This document shows positions 7,134 to 13,365 of a stretch of DNA of 13,365 nucleotides, piece after piece. The position numbers and the translations under genes are program-made. The DNA is from Kordiimonas lipolytica. Lineage in GTDB: Bacteria; Pseudomonadota; Alphaproteobacteria; Sphingomonadales; Kordiimonadaceae. Numbering within the stretch: position 1 is the first letter of the stretch; every line of letters starts with the position of its first letter. The stretch lies in assembly GCF_001550065.1 (NCBI RefSeq), contig NZ_LRUB01000004.1:1-13365 (forward strand), read 5' to 3'. The notes beneath the pieces are model-generated. The model ran no database searches. It was not told where the DNA came from and saw nothing but the letters and a program-made list of their open reading frames with translations.

Positions 7134-7700
7134 TCAACCCAGCACAAGCGACCCCACCCAGATACAACGCGCATCTTCCGACCCCCGGTTAAAGAGTCTC
7201 AAAGTCTCACGCAAATCGTAGTGCATGCTGTCGCCTGCTTTAAGCTGGTATACTTCTCCCGAATATTCGACCCTCAGCTGGCCTTCGAGCACATACAAAA
7301 ACGCTTCCCCTTCATGCCCCTCACCTTTATCAGTTCGGCTTTCGTAGCCGCTAGGATAGGTAATATATAGAGGGTCAAGTTTTTGATCGGGAAACGGATT
7401 TGCCAATCGCACATGGACAGCATCAGAATCGATTTCGAGATATTCTGGATCATCTCCGCGACGAACAGTCTTCCATGACTGCGTCGCTTTGATAATTTGG
7501 TTCATGTCAATCTCTAGTGCCTCAGACAACTGAAACAGAGACATCAACGAAGGAATTGTTCGGCCTCGCTCAACTTGTGAAATGAAGGGAACCGATAGCC
7601 CACATTTTTCTGAAAGCTCTTTCAGTGTGAGACTTAAGTTTTTTCTGGCTTGCCTCAGTCCTGGTCCGACGTTGATTTTCTGGTTTTTTGGTGCAGACAT
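7134..7700 (-). CDS. XRE-family transcription regulator with C-terminal cupin domain
   Basis: This 188-residue protein has an N-terminal helix-turn-helix (about residues 12-66; helices around LKELSEKCGLSVPFISQVERG) and a C-terminal cupin (about 111-184) with GHEGEAFLYVLEGQ and a later H160 in the second cupin motif region. HTH-cupin proteins of this architecture (PuuR-like) sense a small molecule through the cupin and often regulate the operon they sit in. It is the first gene of the minus-strand unit, directly before hyuA, so it probably controls the hydantoinase genes and perhaps the receptor and racemase units. Whether it represses or activates cannot be told. The ATG at 7700 has AGAGG upstream. 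A TGTCAAAA-containing palindromic site lies about 25-40 bases before the start. Confidence 0.9.
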   Translation of the reverse strand: MSAPKNQKINVGPGLRQARKNLSLTLKELSEKCGLSVPFISQVERGRTIPSLMSLFQLSEALEIDMNQIIKATQSWKTVRRGDDPEYLEIDSDAVHVRLANPFPDQKLDPLYITYPSGYESRTDKGEGHEGEAFLYVLEGQLRVEYSGEVYQLKAGDSMHYDLRETLRLFNRGSEDARCIWVGSLVLG

Positions 7701-7718
7701 TTCACAGCCTCTATTTTT

Positions 7719-7740
7719 TAACTATTGTCAAAATTTTGAT
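7719..7740 (-). promoter_or_regulatory. Candidate operator upstream of the regulator operon
   Basis: The plus strand holds TAACTATTGTCAAAAT (7719-7734), and TCAAAATTTTGA (7728-7739) is a perfect 12-base palindrome. Read on the minus strand the 16-base segment matches the one upstream of the receptor gene at 15 of 16 positions. It includes TTGACA on the minus strand, but no good -10 lies at normal distance before the start codon at 7700. This favours an operator role over a simple -35. Autoregulation by the XRE-cupin protein is the natural hypothesis. Confidence 0.5.
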
Positions 7741-7783
7741 GCGGCATCGTGCCTGACCAGTATTCACAAAGCAATACCAAGTT

Positions 7784-7809
7784 TACGGGCGGGATCGCTC
7801 CCGCCCGTA
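7784..7809 (-). terminator. Stem-loop terminator of the TonB-dependent receptor gene
   Basis: Eleven-base arms TACGGGCGGGA (7784-7794) and TCCCGCCCGTA (7799-7809) are exact reverse complements around a four-base loop. The hairpin begins nine bases after the receptor stop on the minus strand. The stem is GC-rich and strong, but the following bases (AACTTGG) are not a T-run. It probably insulates the downstream regulator operon from receptor transcription. Confidence 0.6.
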
Positions 7810-7817
7810 GCGGGTAG

Positions 7818-10043
7818 TTAGAAATTATAGGAGAGGTCCACCCCGTAGGTCCTCGGAAGACCACGGTGCGCGAAACCATTATGCACGTACTCGGAATTAT
7901 ATTCTTTGTTGAGCAAATTACGCGCCCACGCGGAAAGTTTCCATTTGCCGCCGATGTCACCGAAAGAGAGACGTGCATTAACAAGATTCAATCGGCTACG
8001 CTCAGTAGCGTTCAACGGTTCCCAGTATTGGCTACCGCGACTTTCCCAATCCACCCTGGCAATCAACTCATGATCGTTGGAAAGTTCAAATACTTGTTGA
8101 GCAGCCAGATTAAAGCTTATCTTAGGGACGTAGGGCGATTCATTTCCGACCGCAGTTGGGTCAATCGCGTACGCTTTGATCTCCGAATTAGTATACCCAA
8201 GCCCTCCTGAGAGACTTAAGCCAGTACCACTGGCATAGTGCACTTCAAGTTCGGCGCCCTGGATATCAATTTCATCAATCTGTGTAATGATTTGCGCACC
8301 TGCTGCAGGAATGAAGGAGAAGAACTGGAACCCCTCAAACTTGGTCACGAACGCCGCGCCAGTGACTCGAAGCTTTCGGTCCAATGCCCGCCCTTTGAAG
8401 CCAACCTCCCAGTTGCGTGAAGTTTCATCTCCGTAACTGTCTTGCACCAAAGTATCTGGATCCAAAGCGGCTGCTACAGCAGCAACCCCATCTTGGTTAA
8501 ATCCACCGGAACGGAAGCCTTCCGAGTACGTGGCATAAGCTGATAGATCATCGCTAAATTTATACCGCAGAGTGAACTTTGGCTGCCACTTTGAAAAGTT
8601 CGCCTCCCGAACACTGCCCGGCACCCCAAGTGTAGCCGAGAAAACATCATGTGACGGACCTACATTTTCCGCGCGACGCTCGTCGCGGTCATAGCGAACG
8701 GCCGCTGAAAGCTCGAAACGCTCAGAAACATCAAAGTTTGTCTGCAGAAACGCTGCATACGCCTTATTATCGTTCTGGTCTTGAGCGACCCAAACTGAAG
8801 GATTATCAGAGTTAGCGCCTGCGAAAGAACCAACCTCTGGAAAAATCCCGATTCCTTGCCCCAGATCTGTACCGTTGGACCGGTTAACAAGGCGATCTGT
8901 CTCAAGGTAGTATACGCCCACGATATAGCGGAAGCGATTTTCATCCGGAGACGTAAACCGCAACTCCTGACTATATGTCTCGGTATCAAACAGTGAGTTC
9001 TGAGTGCGGGTAAGCGCACTAGTATATGGAGCTGCATCACCCACTGAAGTTTCGTAAATCGAGTCGTACGATGAAATGGCCAGAAGGCTTCCAAACTCGC
9101 CCTGCCAGTTCAACCGAGCAGAAAGCCCGAAAATCTCACGCAGTGACCGCCCAACAAAATTGCTTTCTATATCAGGGCCAACATCATCCGCATCCCCAGG
9201 AAGCCCTGAAAAACCCTTGGTGTATTCACCCGATACAGCATCAACTCGATTCATTACAAAATTAACCGCACCTGAAGTGGTTCGATCATAGTTGGCGCGG
9301 ATATCCGCAGAGAACGATGCTGATGGATCCCACATGATCCGGCCAGTAATATTCTGATCCTGGTAGGGATCAGGTTCCGTCCGTAGATAAGTATTCCACA
9401 GATAACCATCATATTCCTTATGAGACACGGTCAAGCGGCCAGCTAAACTGTCAGCACCAAGCCCACCACTAACAGCAGCCTGAGCCTTCACCAAGCCACC
9501 ATTGCCCCCGCCCACAAGGACTTTGCCTTCAAAGTCCTGTGCTGGTTTCTTCGTCGTTATGTTGATAGCGCCGCCAATTGCATTCCGCCCATAGAGAGCA
9601 CCCTGCGGCCCCTTAAGCACTTCAATTTGCTCGATGTCAAACAAGTCAACATTGAACTGTCCCGGGGCGGTCTGCAGCACACCATCCACCACCACAGCCA
9701 CGGGTGACTCACCATTCCGCACCTGCGAAATGCCACGAACTGTAATAAAGGAGATTCCAGGATTCTGAGATTCTGCGACCGAAATATTGGGCGTCATATT
9801 GATGAAGTCCGCAGGCCTTTCGATTCCAGCCTCCTCAATCTGAGTAGCCGAAAATGCGGAAACTGCCACCGGCACATCCTGCAAGCTCTCTGCACGCTTA
9901 CGTGACGTAACCACAATCTCCTCAAATACCATTGTATCGCTACTTGCGCCGGCTGCTTCTTGCCCGTCCTGCGCGAAAGCCGGCATTGCTGAGGACGCCA
10001 AAAGGCACGCAATCAACGTTGGCGACATTTTATTAGAAGTCAT
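7818..10043 (-). CDS. TonB-dependent outer-membrane receptor
   Basis: This 741-residue outer-membrane active transporter has a signal peptide of about 24 residues ending AFA before QDG. A TonB-box-like EEIVVT (about 41-46) follows, then a plug domain (about 50-170) with the usual VRGIS, VVVDGV, IEQIEVLKGPQGALYGRNAIGGAINI pieces, and a 22-strand barrel region ending in a terminal phenylalanine, as expected for BAM-dependent assembly. The start at ATG 10043 is chosen over one ten codons earlier because GGGGAGA lies seven bases upstream and the signal peptide then begins normally. The length is typical of receptors for small organic ligands in sphingomonad-like bacteria. The ligand is unknown; neighbours suggest a compound degraded by HyuA/HyuB. 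The gene is transcribed alone, with its own promoter region and terminator. Confidence 0.95.
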   Translation of the reverse strand: MTSNKMSPTLIACLLASSAMPAFAQDGQEAAGASSDTMVFEEIVVTSRKRAESLQDVPVAVSAFSATQIEEAGIERPADFINMTPNISVAESQNPGISFITVRGISQVRNGESPVAVVVDGVLQTAPGQFNVDLFDIEQIEVLKGPQGALYGRNAIGGAINITTKKPAQDFEGKVLVGGGNGGLVKAQAAVSGGLGADSLAGRLTVSHKEYDGYLWNTYLRTEPDPYQDQNITGRIMWDPSASFSADIRANYDRTTSGAVNFVMNRVDAVSGEYTKGFSGLPGDADDVGPDIESNFVGRSLREIFGLSARLNWQGEFGSLLAISSYDSIYETSVGDAAPYTSALTRTQNSLFDTETYSQELRFTSPDENRFRYIVGVYYLETDRLVNRSNGTDLGQGIGIFPEVGSFAGANSDNPSVWVAQDQNDNKAYAAFLQTNFDVSERFELSAAVRYDRDERRAENVGPSHDVFSATLGVPGSVREANFSKWQPKFTLRYKFSDDLSAYATYSEGFRSGGFNQDGVAAVAAALDPDTLVQDSYGDETSRNWEVGFKGRALDRKLRVTGAAFVTKFEGFQFFSFIPAAGAQIITQIDEIDIQGAELEVHYASGTGLSLSGGLGYTNSEIKAYAIDPTAVGNESPYVPKISFNLAAQQVFELSNDHELIARVDWESRGSQYWEPLNATERSRLNLVNARLSFGDIGGKWKLSAWARNLLNKEYNSEYVHNGFAHRGLPRTYGVDLSYNF

Positions 10044-10151
10044 TTCGAACTCTCCCCGAGTTTGCTTTCCCATTCAACGCGCCAATTGCAGCCCCATTAA
10101 ACCGAGAGGGACACCTAGATGCTCGCACAGCATGCTCAACCGGCATACTTG

Positions 10152-10179
10152 ACCATACATCTTACATAATTATTGTCAA
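10152..10179 (-). promoter_or_regulatory. Probable promoter of the TonB-dependent receptor gene
   Basis: On the minus strand TTGACA (10179-10174) is followed after 16 bases by TATGGT (10157-10152), a four-of-six match to the -10 consensus. The predicted transcription start is about 100 bases before the ATG at 10043. The -35 lies inside the candidate operator, so binding there would compete with RNA polymerase. Confidence 0.5.
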
Positions 10180-10191
10180 AATAAAATTATG
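10165..10191. promoter_or_regulatory. Candidate operator with inverted repeat upstream of the receptor gene
   Basis: CATAATT (10165-10171) and AATTATG (10185-10191) are exact inverted arms around a 13-base centre that holds TTGTCAAAAT. The segment TAATTATTGTCAAAAT (10167-10182) differs at one base from the site before the regulator gene (7719-7734). A shared regulator for both transcription units is inferred. Confidence 0.5.
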
Positions 10192-10204
10192 CTATATATA
10201 TAAT
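10173..10204 (+). promoter_or_regulatory. Possible promoter towards the DUF3422 gene
   Basis: On the plus strand TTGTCA (10173-10178, five of six to the -35 consensus) is followed by overlapping -10 candidates: TATATA at 10195-10200 (16-base spacing), TATATA at 10197-10202 (18-base spacing), and a perfect TATAAT at 10199-10204 (20-base spacing, long). The same box thus could serve divergent promoters for receptor and DUF3422. This is weaker than the receptor promoter because AT-rich DNA gives -10 matches by chance. Confidence 0.35.
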
Positions 10205-10391
10205 TTCAACCAAAAAGATAAAATTTTGGCGTGAGAGGTGAGCGAAGCCGCGGCACTCTCAGACTCAGAGGTTAAAAAACTAACATATTTTTTTAAATAC
10301 GAGAATTTTACGGAATCACGCGAATGTGGTGCTTTTTGAACCGCGCTGAAACCTATGGGCCCAGCCTATATGAACCTCAGGAAATGTTCTG

Positions 10392-11666
10392 ATGCTAGAA
10401 CTCTCCCATCTACAACTGACCCCCAGTCCAGAGTTACACGGAAGACCGCCAATCCCACTAAAGGCTCCAGCTTCTGTGTTCCACCTTACAATTTGGTTCG
10501 AAGAAGCCTTTTCAACCAAAAGCATGGAACACTGTGCTCAACTCTGTAAGGCGCTCGGCGCCTCCGCCCCAAGCAACGGACGCCACCATGTTTTTCGCTA
10601 CGGTGCATATATAATCAAATGGGAATGTCACACTGAGTTCGCCGCGTATAGTTTTGTCCTAGCGGATCAGACACAGAACAATGAAAGCCTGACAGATATT
10701 TTACCAGTTGGTTGGCTTGAACAGATTGAAAGTAGCATTACGATCGCCATTCAGGTCAATGTTCATAATGGCGCGCTGTCCCCGGAGGAAGTTTGTAGGT
10801 TGGCTAAATCACACTCAGGCAGCGAGGTCTGTGCCGGCAGCGCCACCGCCTGGTCAAATTTTAAGCCAAACAAAAAAGGTGTGTTGGAAATTGACATCTA
10901 TATACGGGAACTTTGTCAGTTCCGGTCTGGGCGCCTTGTACAACGTCTTCTGGAAATCATCACCTACAATCACATGGCCCTGAAATCACTCGCCGTAGCG
11001 CGTAAAGTGTTGCAGGCAACTTTTCAACATGAACAGGATATCGAACATATTGTATCCAGCATGACTGCCGAGGCGGCCTCCACTCAGCCCCAACATAGCC
11101 TAAACAAACTCCTTGAACTATCCACCAAGATCGAAGAGCTCTCCGCTGCATCTACTTTCAGGCTCACCGCTGCTACTGCATATTACTCAATTGTTGAGCA
11201 GCGTTCCGAGGAAATTCGGGAAAGAAGAATTGAAGGGGCCCAACGTCTCTCAAATTTTTACCACCGGAATTCAGTTCCCGCTGTCCGTTCTTGTCAAACG
11301 GCCAGCAAACGGCTGAGAGAGCTATCCGAGAGAATTGAACGCGCCGCAGGCCTTCTTCGCACCCAAGTAGACCTAGACATTCAGAGCCAGAATAAGTCAC
11401 TACTAACGTCCATGAATCGTAAAGCCCGCACTCAAATCCGACTTCAGAAGACTGTCGAAGGCTTATCTGTCGTTGCGATCAGCTACTACAGCATTGGCAT
11501 TCTGGGGGTTGCAATGAAAGCACTAGCCCCCCTGGGTCTTCCTTTGGCCCCAGGGACAGCGACTGGAATACTATCGCCAATCGCTATTTTTGCCGTTTAT
11601 GTATTGGTAAAACGCACCACACTCAAAGCGTTTGACAGTACAGGTCGAAGGCAGAGGAACAGCTAA
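10392..11666 (+). CDS. DUF3422-family membrane-anchored protein
   Basis: This 424-residue protein matches what I know of DUF3422 (COG4949-type uncharacterised membrane-anchored proteins). Recognisable pieces are ELHGRP near the N-terminus (residues 14-19, family E-x-H-A-RP), WECHTEF (77-83), RLVQRLLEIITYNHMALKSL (181-200), and the long helical tail with LLRTQVDLDIQSQNKSLL (321-338) and RLQKTVEGLSVVAISYY (350-366). The central and C-terminal parts look coiled-coil, and two membrane segments lie at about 358-378 and 390-407, so it is probably anchored in the inner membrane by its C-terminus with the bulk in the cytoplasm. Length is normal. The function of the family is not known. It is divergent from the receptor gene and may share its control region. 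Confidence 0.85.
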   Translation: MLELSHLQLTPSPELHGRPPIPLKAPASVFHLTIWFEEAFSTKSMEHCAQLCKALGASAPSNGRHHVFRYGAYIIKWECHTEFAAYSFVLADQTQNNESLTDILPVGWLEQIESSITIAIQVNVHNGALSPEEVCRLAKSHSGSEVCAGSATAWSNFKPNKKGVLEIDIYIRELCQFRSGRLVQRLLEIITYNHMALKSLAVARKVLQATFQHEQDIEHIVSSMTAEAASTQPQHSLNKLLELSTKIEELSAASTFRLTAATAYYSIVEQRSEEIRERRIEGAQRLSNFYHRNSVPAVRSCQTASKRLRELSERIERAAGLLRTQVDLDIQSQNKSLLTSMNRKARTQIRLQKTVEGLSVVAISYYSIGILGVAMKALAPLGLPLAPGTATGILSPIAIFAVYVLVKRTTLKAFDSTGRRQRNS

Positions 11667-11858
11667 CTAAGTCAACAGAAACTGTGGGGAATATAGACCA
11701 AGGAAAGAAGATAAGAGTTGCACCAAAGTGTGCGAAAATTCGGCCTGCGTTCGGGTTTGTTACTGCTGATTTCACCTAACACCTTCATCAAACCAACAGC
11801 CCGCTCTTCGCAAATCAAAGCCGAAAGAGGCGAGGCATTATTCGCACTTGGTGAGCAG
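11667..11858. other. Intergenic gap between convergent DUF3422 and cyclophilin genes
   Basis: There are 192 bases with no credible gene. No strong hairpin with a T-run is seen. A loose inverted pair (CTCTTCG near 11802 and CGAAAGAG near 11821) is too imperfect to call a terminator. Confidence 0.5.
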
Positions 11859-12370
11859 TCAAACAGCCTTATCCACCAATGCCCTTAACAAGACCCCGGT
11901 AATTTGGATCTCGTTCTGCAGGTATGGCTGCTCATTGGCTTGCTGGTATATTGCATCAACGACGTCGGTACCTTTAGTCACCCTACCAAATACCGAAAAT
12001 CCCTTTTTATCCGGATGCCTGCGTCCGTTAAAATCCAATTCTGGCTCGTCCCGCAGGCAAACAAAGAAGCCTGGATAGGCAGTTCCGGCGGCAAATCGCG
12101 GCTGTGAAACAGAGTATTGCGAATGGCGTAGGCCTGTGATGTTAGTTGTTTCCATTGCCAACTTATCACATCGGACAGTCGGCAAGAATTTTTCACCACC
12201 TTGAATAATATGGATTTTGGGATTTCGGTTGGGCTGATTTCCGTCATTCAATACGCGAAAAAAGGTCGTGCCATTCAGTATCCCACATTCAACATTTTGT
12301 AGAAAATAACGGCATGTAAGAGGAGCAACGTCGGCACGGAGAAGTATCGAAAACTCTCCAATCTGGGTGG
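11859..12370 (-). pseudogene. Cyclophilin-type peptidyl-prolyl cis-trans isomerase, 5' end lost to IS21 insertion
   Basis: The frame encodes a divergent cyclophilin domain. TQIGEFSILLRADVAPLTCRYF is the first strand and helix, NGTTFFRV the usual F-x-R active-site stretch, then IIQGG, and GFSVFGRVTKGTDVVDAI the C-terminal conserved block. The reading frame is open through the IS junction at 12370/12371 to an ATG at 12461, but the 30 codons before the junction are IS terminal-repeat sequence and no purine-rich ribosome site precedes that ATG. The native start, and any signal peptide, has therefore been removed, while almost all of the isomerase domain survives (about 170 residues). It could be a silent remnant or a weakly expressed hybrid. 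The active-site pattern is divergent from PpiA-type enzymes (for example SVSQPRF and FFVCLRDEPELDF in place of the classical MAR and SQFFI blocks), so catalytic activity is uncertain in any case. Confidence 0.75.
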
Positions 12371-12376
12371 TGTATA

Positions 12377-12444
12377 GGGCGGTGTAAAAGTAGGCCACTG
12401 AAGCGGCGGCGTTGTGTTGCTGCGGGCGGAGTAAAAGTCTGCCA
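12377..12444 (+). repeat. IS21 left-end terminal repeats L1 and L2
   Basis: Two 21-base repeats, 12377-12397 and 12424-12444, both read GGGCGGnGTAAAAGT and end in GCCA. They are 26 bases apart, whereas the right-end pair is 2 bases apart. They match the right-end repeats of the other IS in inverted orientation. Confidence 0.85.
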
Positions 12445-12489
12445 CTTTTTGGCTTTTCCATTTGATGGGAGGGCCGGAGGATTTATTCA

Positions 12490-13365
12490 GTGGATTTATA
12501 CAGAAGGGTTCGCCTTGCGTGCCATGTGCAAGGCCTGAGCAACCGGGAGGCTGCCCGGCGTTTCGGGATCAGCCGTGACACAGTCGCGAAGATGCTCTCG
12601 CATTCAGAGCCGCCGGGCTACCGGCGCTCAGTGCCGGTCAGGCGTCCCAAGCTTGATGGCTACACCGACATCATCGACAGTATTCTGGAGGGTGACCGCC
12701 AGGTAGGGCGCAAGCAGCGCCATACAGCGAAGCGTATCTTCGAGCGCCTACGCTCCGAGTATGGCTTTGATGGCGGTTATACGATCATCAAGGACTATGT
12801 GAGAGAGTACCGTCGGACCAGCCGCGAGGTCTATGTACCGCTGAGCCACACCCCCGGTCACGCGCAGGCGGACTTCGGCGAGGCCCAGGTGGTCATCGGC
12901 GGGGTGCGGCAGAAGGCCCACTTCTTCGTGCTGGACCTGCCGCATAGCGATGCCTGTTATGTCAGGGCCTATCCCCGGGCCACGACGGAGGCCTGGCTGG
13001 ACGGCCACAACCATGCCTTTGCCTTCTTTGGCGCTGTGCCGCAGTCGGTCCTGTACGACAATGACCGCTGTCTTGTATCTCGCATTCTGCCGGATGGCAC
13101 GCGCAAGCGGACCGACAGCTTCTCGGCCTTCCTGTCCCACTATCTGATAGAGGACCGCTATGGCCGCCCCGGCAAGGGCAACGATAAGGGCAAGGTTGAA
13201 GGCATGGTCGGCTATATGCGCCGGACCTTCATGGTCCCCATTCCGTCCTTCGCCAGCTTTGACGCTTTCAACGACTATCTGGAGGACGCTTGTACCAGGC
13301 GGCAGTCAGATGTCCTGTCAGGGCACAAGGTGAGCATCGGGGACCGGCTGCAGGCTGATCTGGCG
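12490..13365 (+). CDS. istA: IstA, IS21-family transposase (N-terminal 292 residues, cut by window edge)
   Basis: This is the DDE transposase of an IS21-family element. An N-terminal helix-turn-helix is visible at about residues 15-36 (GLSNREAARRFGISRDTVAK). The catalytic core carries D128 in QADFGEA, D190 in LYDN and E237 in GKVEGM, the DDE triad of the rve-type integrase fold. The start GTG at 12490 has GGAGG at 12476-12480, nine bases upstream. An earlier in-frame start is not supported. IstA proteins are usually about 500 residues, so the C-terminal beta-barrel and istB are outside the window. No frameshift is seen, so the element looks intact as far as visible. Confidence 0.93.
   Translation, partial: MDLYRRVRLACHVQGLSNREAARRFGISRDTVAKMLSHSEPPGYRRSVPVRRPKLDGYTDIIDSILEGDRQVGRKQRHTAKRIFERLRSEYGFDGGYTIIKDYVREYRRTSREVYVPLSHTPGHAQADFGEAQVVIGGVRQKAHFFVLDLPHSDACYVRAYPRATTEAWLDGHNHAFAFFGAVPQSVLYDNDRCLVSRILPDGTRKRTDSFSAFLSHYLIEDRYGRPGKGNDKGKVEGMVGYMRRTFMVPIPSFASFDAFNDYLEDACTRRQSDVLSGHKVSIGDRLQADLA

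Larger units (their letters stand above)
10044..10391. promoter_or_regulatory. Divergent control region between receptor and DUF3422 genes
   Basis: No gene is seen in these 348 bases. The middle (about 10161-10210) is very AT-rich and holds the candidate operator and overlapping divergent promoters. The part nearest DUF3422 (about 10210-10391) would be a 5' leader of roughly 180 bases. It contains an A/T-rich stretch at about 10271-10300 but no strong hairpin or recognisable riboswitch. AGGAA near 10379 is the likely ribosome site for the start at 10392. Confidence 0.55.
12371..13365 (+). mobile_element. IS21-family element, left-hand part (left terminus plus istA 5' part)
   Basis: The element starts at TGTATA (12371) and is followed six bases in by the first of two terminal repeats, then by istA. 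It lies in the same orientation as the IS part at 1-445 and the terminal repeats of the two are mutual inverted copies, so they are the same or closely related elements. The window holds non-overlapping parts of the two, so sequence identity cannot be tested here. The right part lies outside the window. Confidence 0.88.

Noticed and set aside
7108..7167. Longer hyuA reading starting at 7167
   Set aside because: It would overlap the end of the regulator gene and add 20 residues before the family's normal N-terminus; the GTG at 7107 has a better ribosome site.
7721..7740. Simple sigma-70 promoter for the regulator using TTGACA at 7731-7726
   Set aside because: A -10 at normal spacing would read GCTGTG and place the transcription start at or inside the start codon, so this hexamer is better treated as part of an operator.
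10210..10391. Riboswitch or small RNA in the DUF3422 leader
   Set aside because: The length would allow one, but I see no strong stem structure or known motif.
446..12370. Target-site duplication at the inner IS junctions
   Set aside because: The inner flanks (GCCTGAG at 446 and GGGTGG before 12371) do not match. For two separate copies the duplications would be at outer ends or across each copy, which are outside the window.
12748..13140. Long open frame on the minus strand (130 codons)
   Set aside because: It lies fully opposite istA, which has clear transposase motifs. High GC content keeps the antisense frame open.

Overview
The window reads as an accessory catabolic island from a Gram-negative bacterium, most likely an alphaproteobacterium. 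This is inferred from the TonB-dependent receptor with a signal peptide, the spinster-type MFS transporter, the XRE-cupin regulator and the DUF3422 membrane protein. It is bracketed by parts of two IS21-family elements in the same orientation. By eye the IS genes are much more GC-rich than the passenger DNA, and the passenger intergenic regions are strongly AT-rich.

Layout. 1-445: 3' part of istB plus the right end of an IS21-family element. 446-678: AT-rich leader with a promoter. 679-1807 (+): small protein of unknown function, then an Asp/Glu/hydantoin-type racemase. 1819-1852: hairpin terminator shared by convergent genes. 7700 down to 1863 (-): a compact operon of XRE-cupin regulator, hyuA-like, hyuB-like and MFS transporter genes, in transcription order. 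7784-7809: terminator of the receptor gene. 10043 down to 7818 (-): TonB-dependent receptor. 10044-10391: AT-rich divergent control region. 10392-11666 (+): DUF3422 protein. 12370 down to 11859 (-): cyclophilin-type peptidyl-prolyl isomerase gene whose 5' end is cut off by the second IS. 12371-13365: left end of that IS with the 5' part of istA.

How it may work together (inference). The receptor would take a ligand across the outer membrane and the MFS protein would carry it, or a product, across the inner membrane. The racemase would interconvert stereoisomers, and the ATP-dependent HyuA/HyuB pair would open a hydantoin-like or lactam ring, or act on a related amide or carboxylation substrate. 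No N-carbamoyl amino acid amidohydrolase is present in the window. The XRE-cupin protein is the obvious local regulator.

The best hidden signal is the octamer TTTTGACA (reverse TGTCAAAA). I find it only five times in the window: upstream of the small-protein/racemase unit, upstream of the regulator operon, upstream of the receptor gene, and at the start codons of hyuA and hyuB. The regulator and receptor copies lie in a 16-base segment that matches at 15 positions. This looks like a local regulon operator, although part of it overlaps -35-like hexamers.
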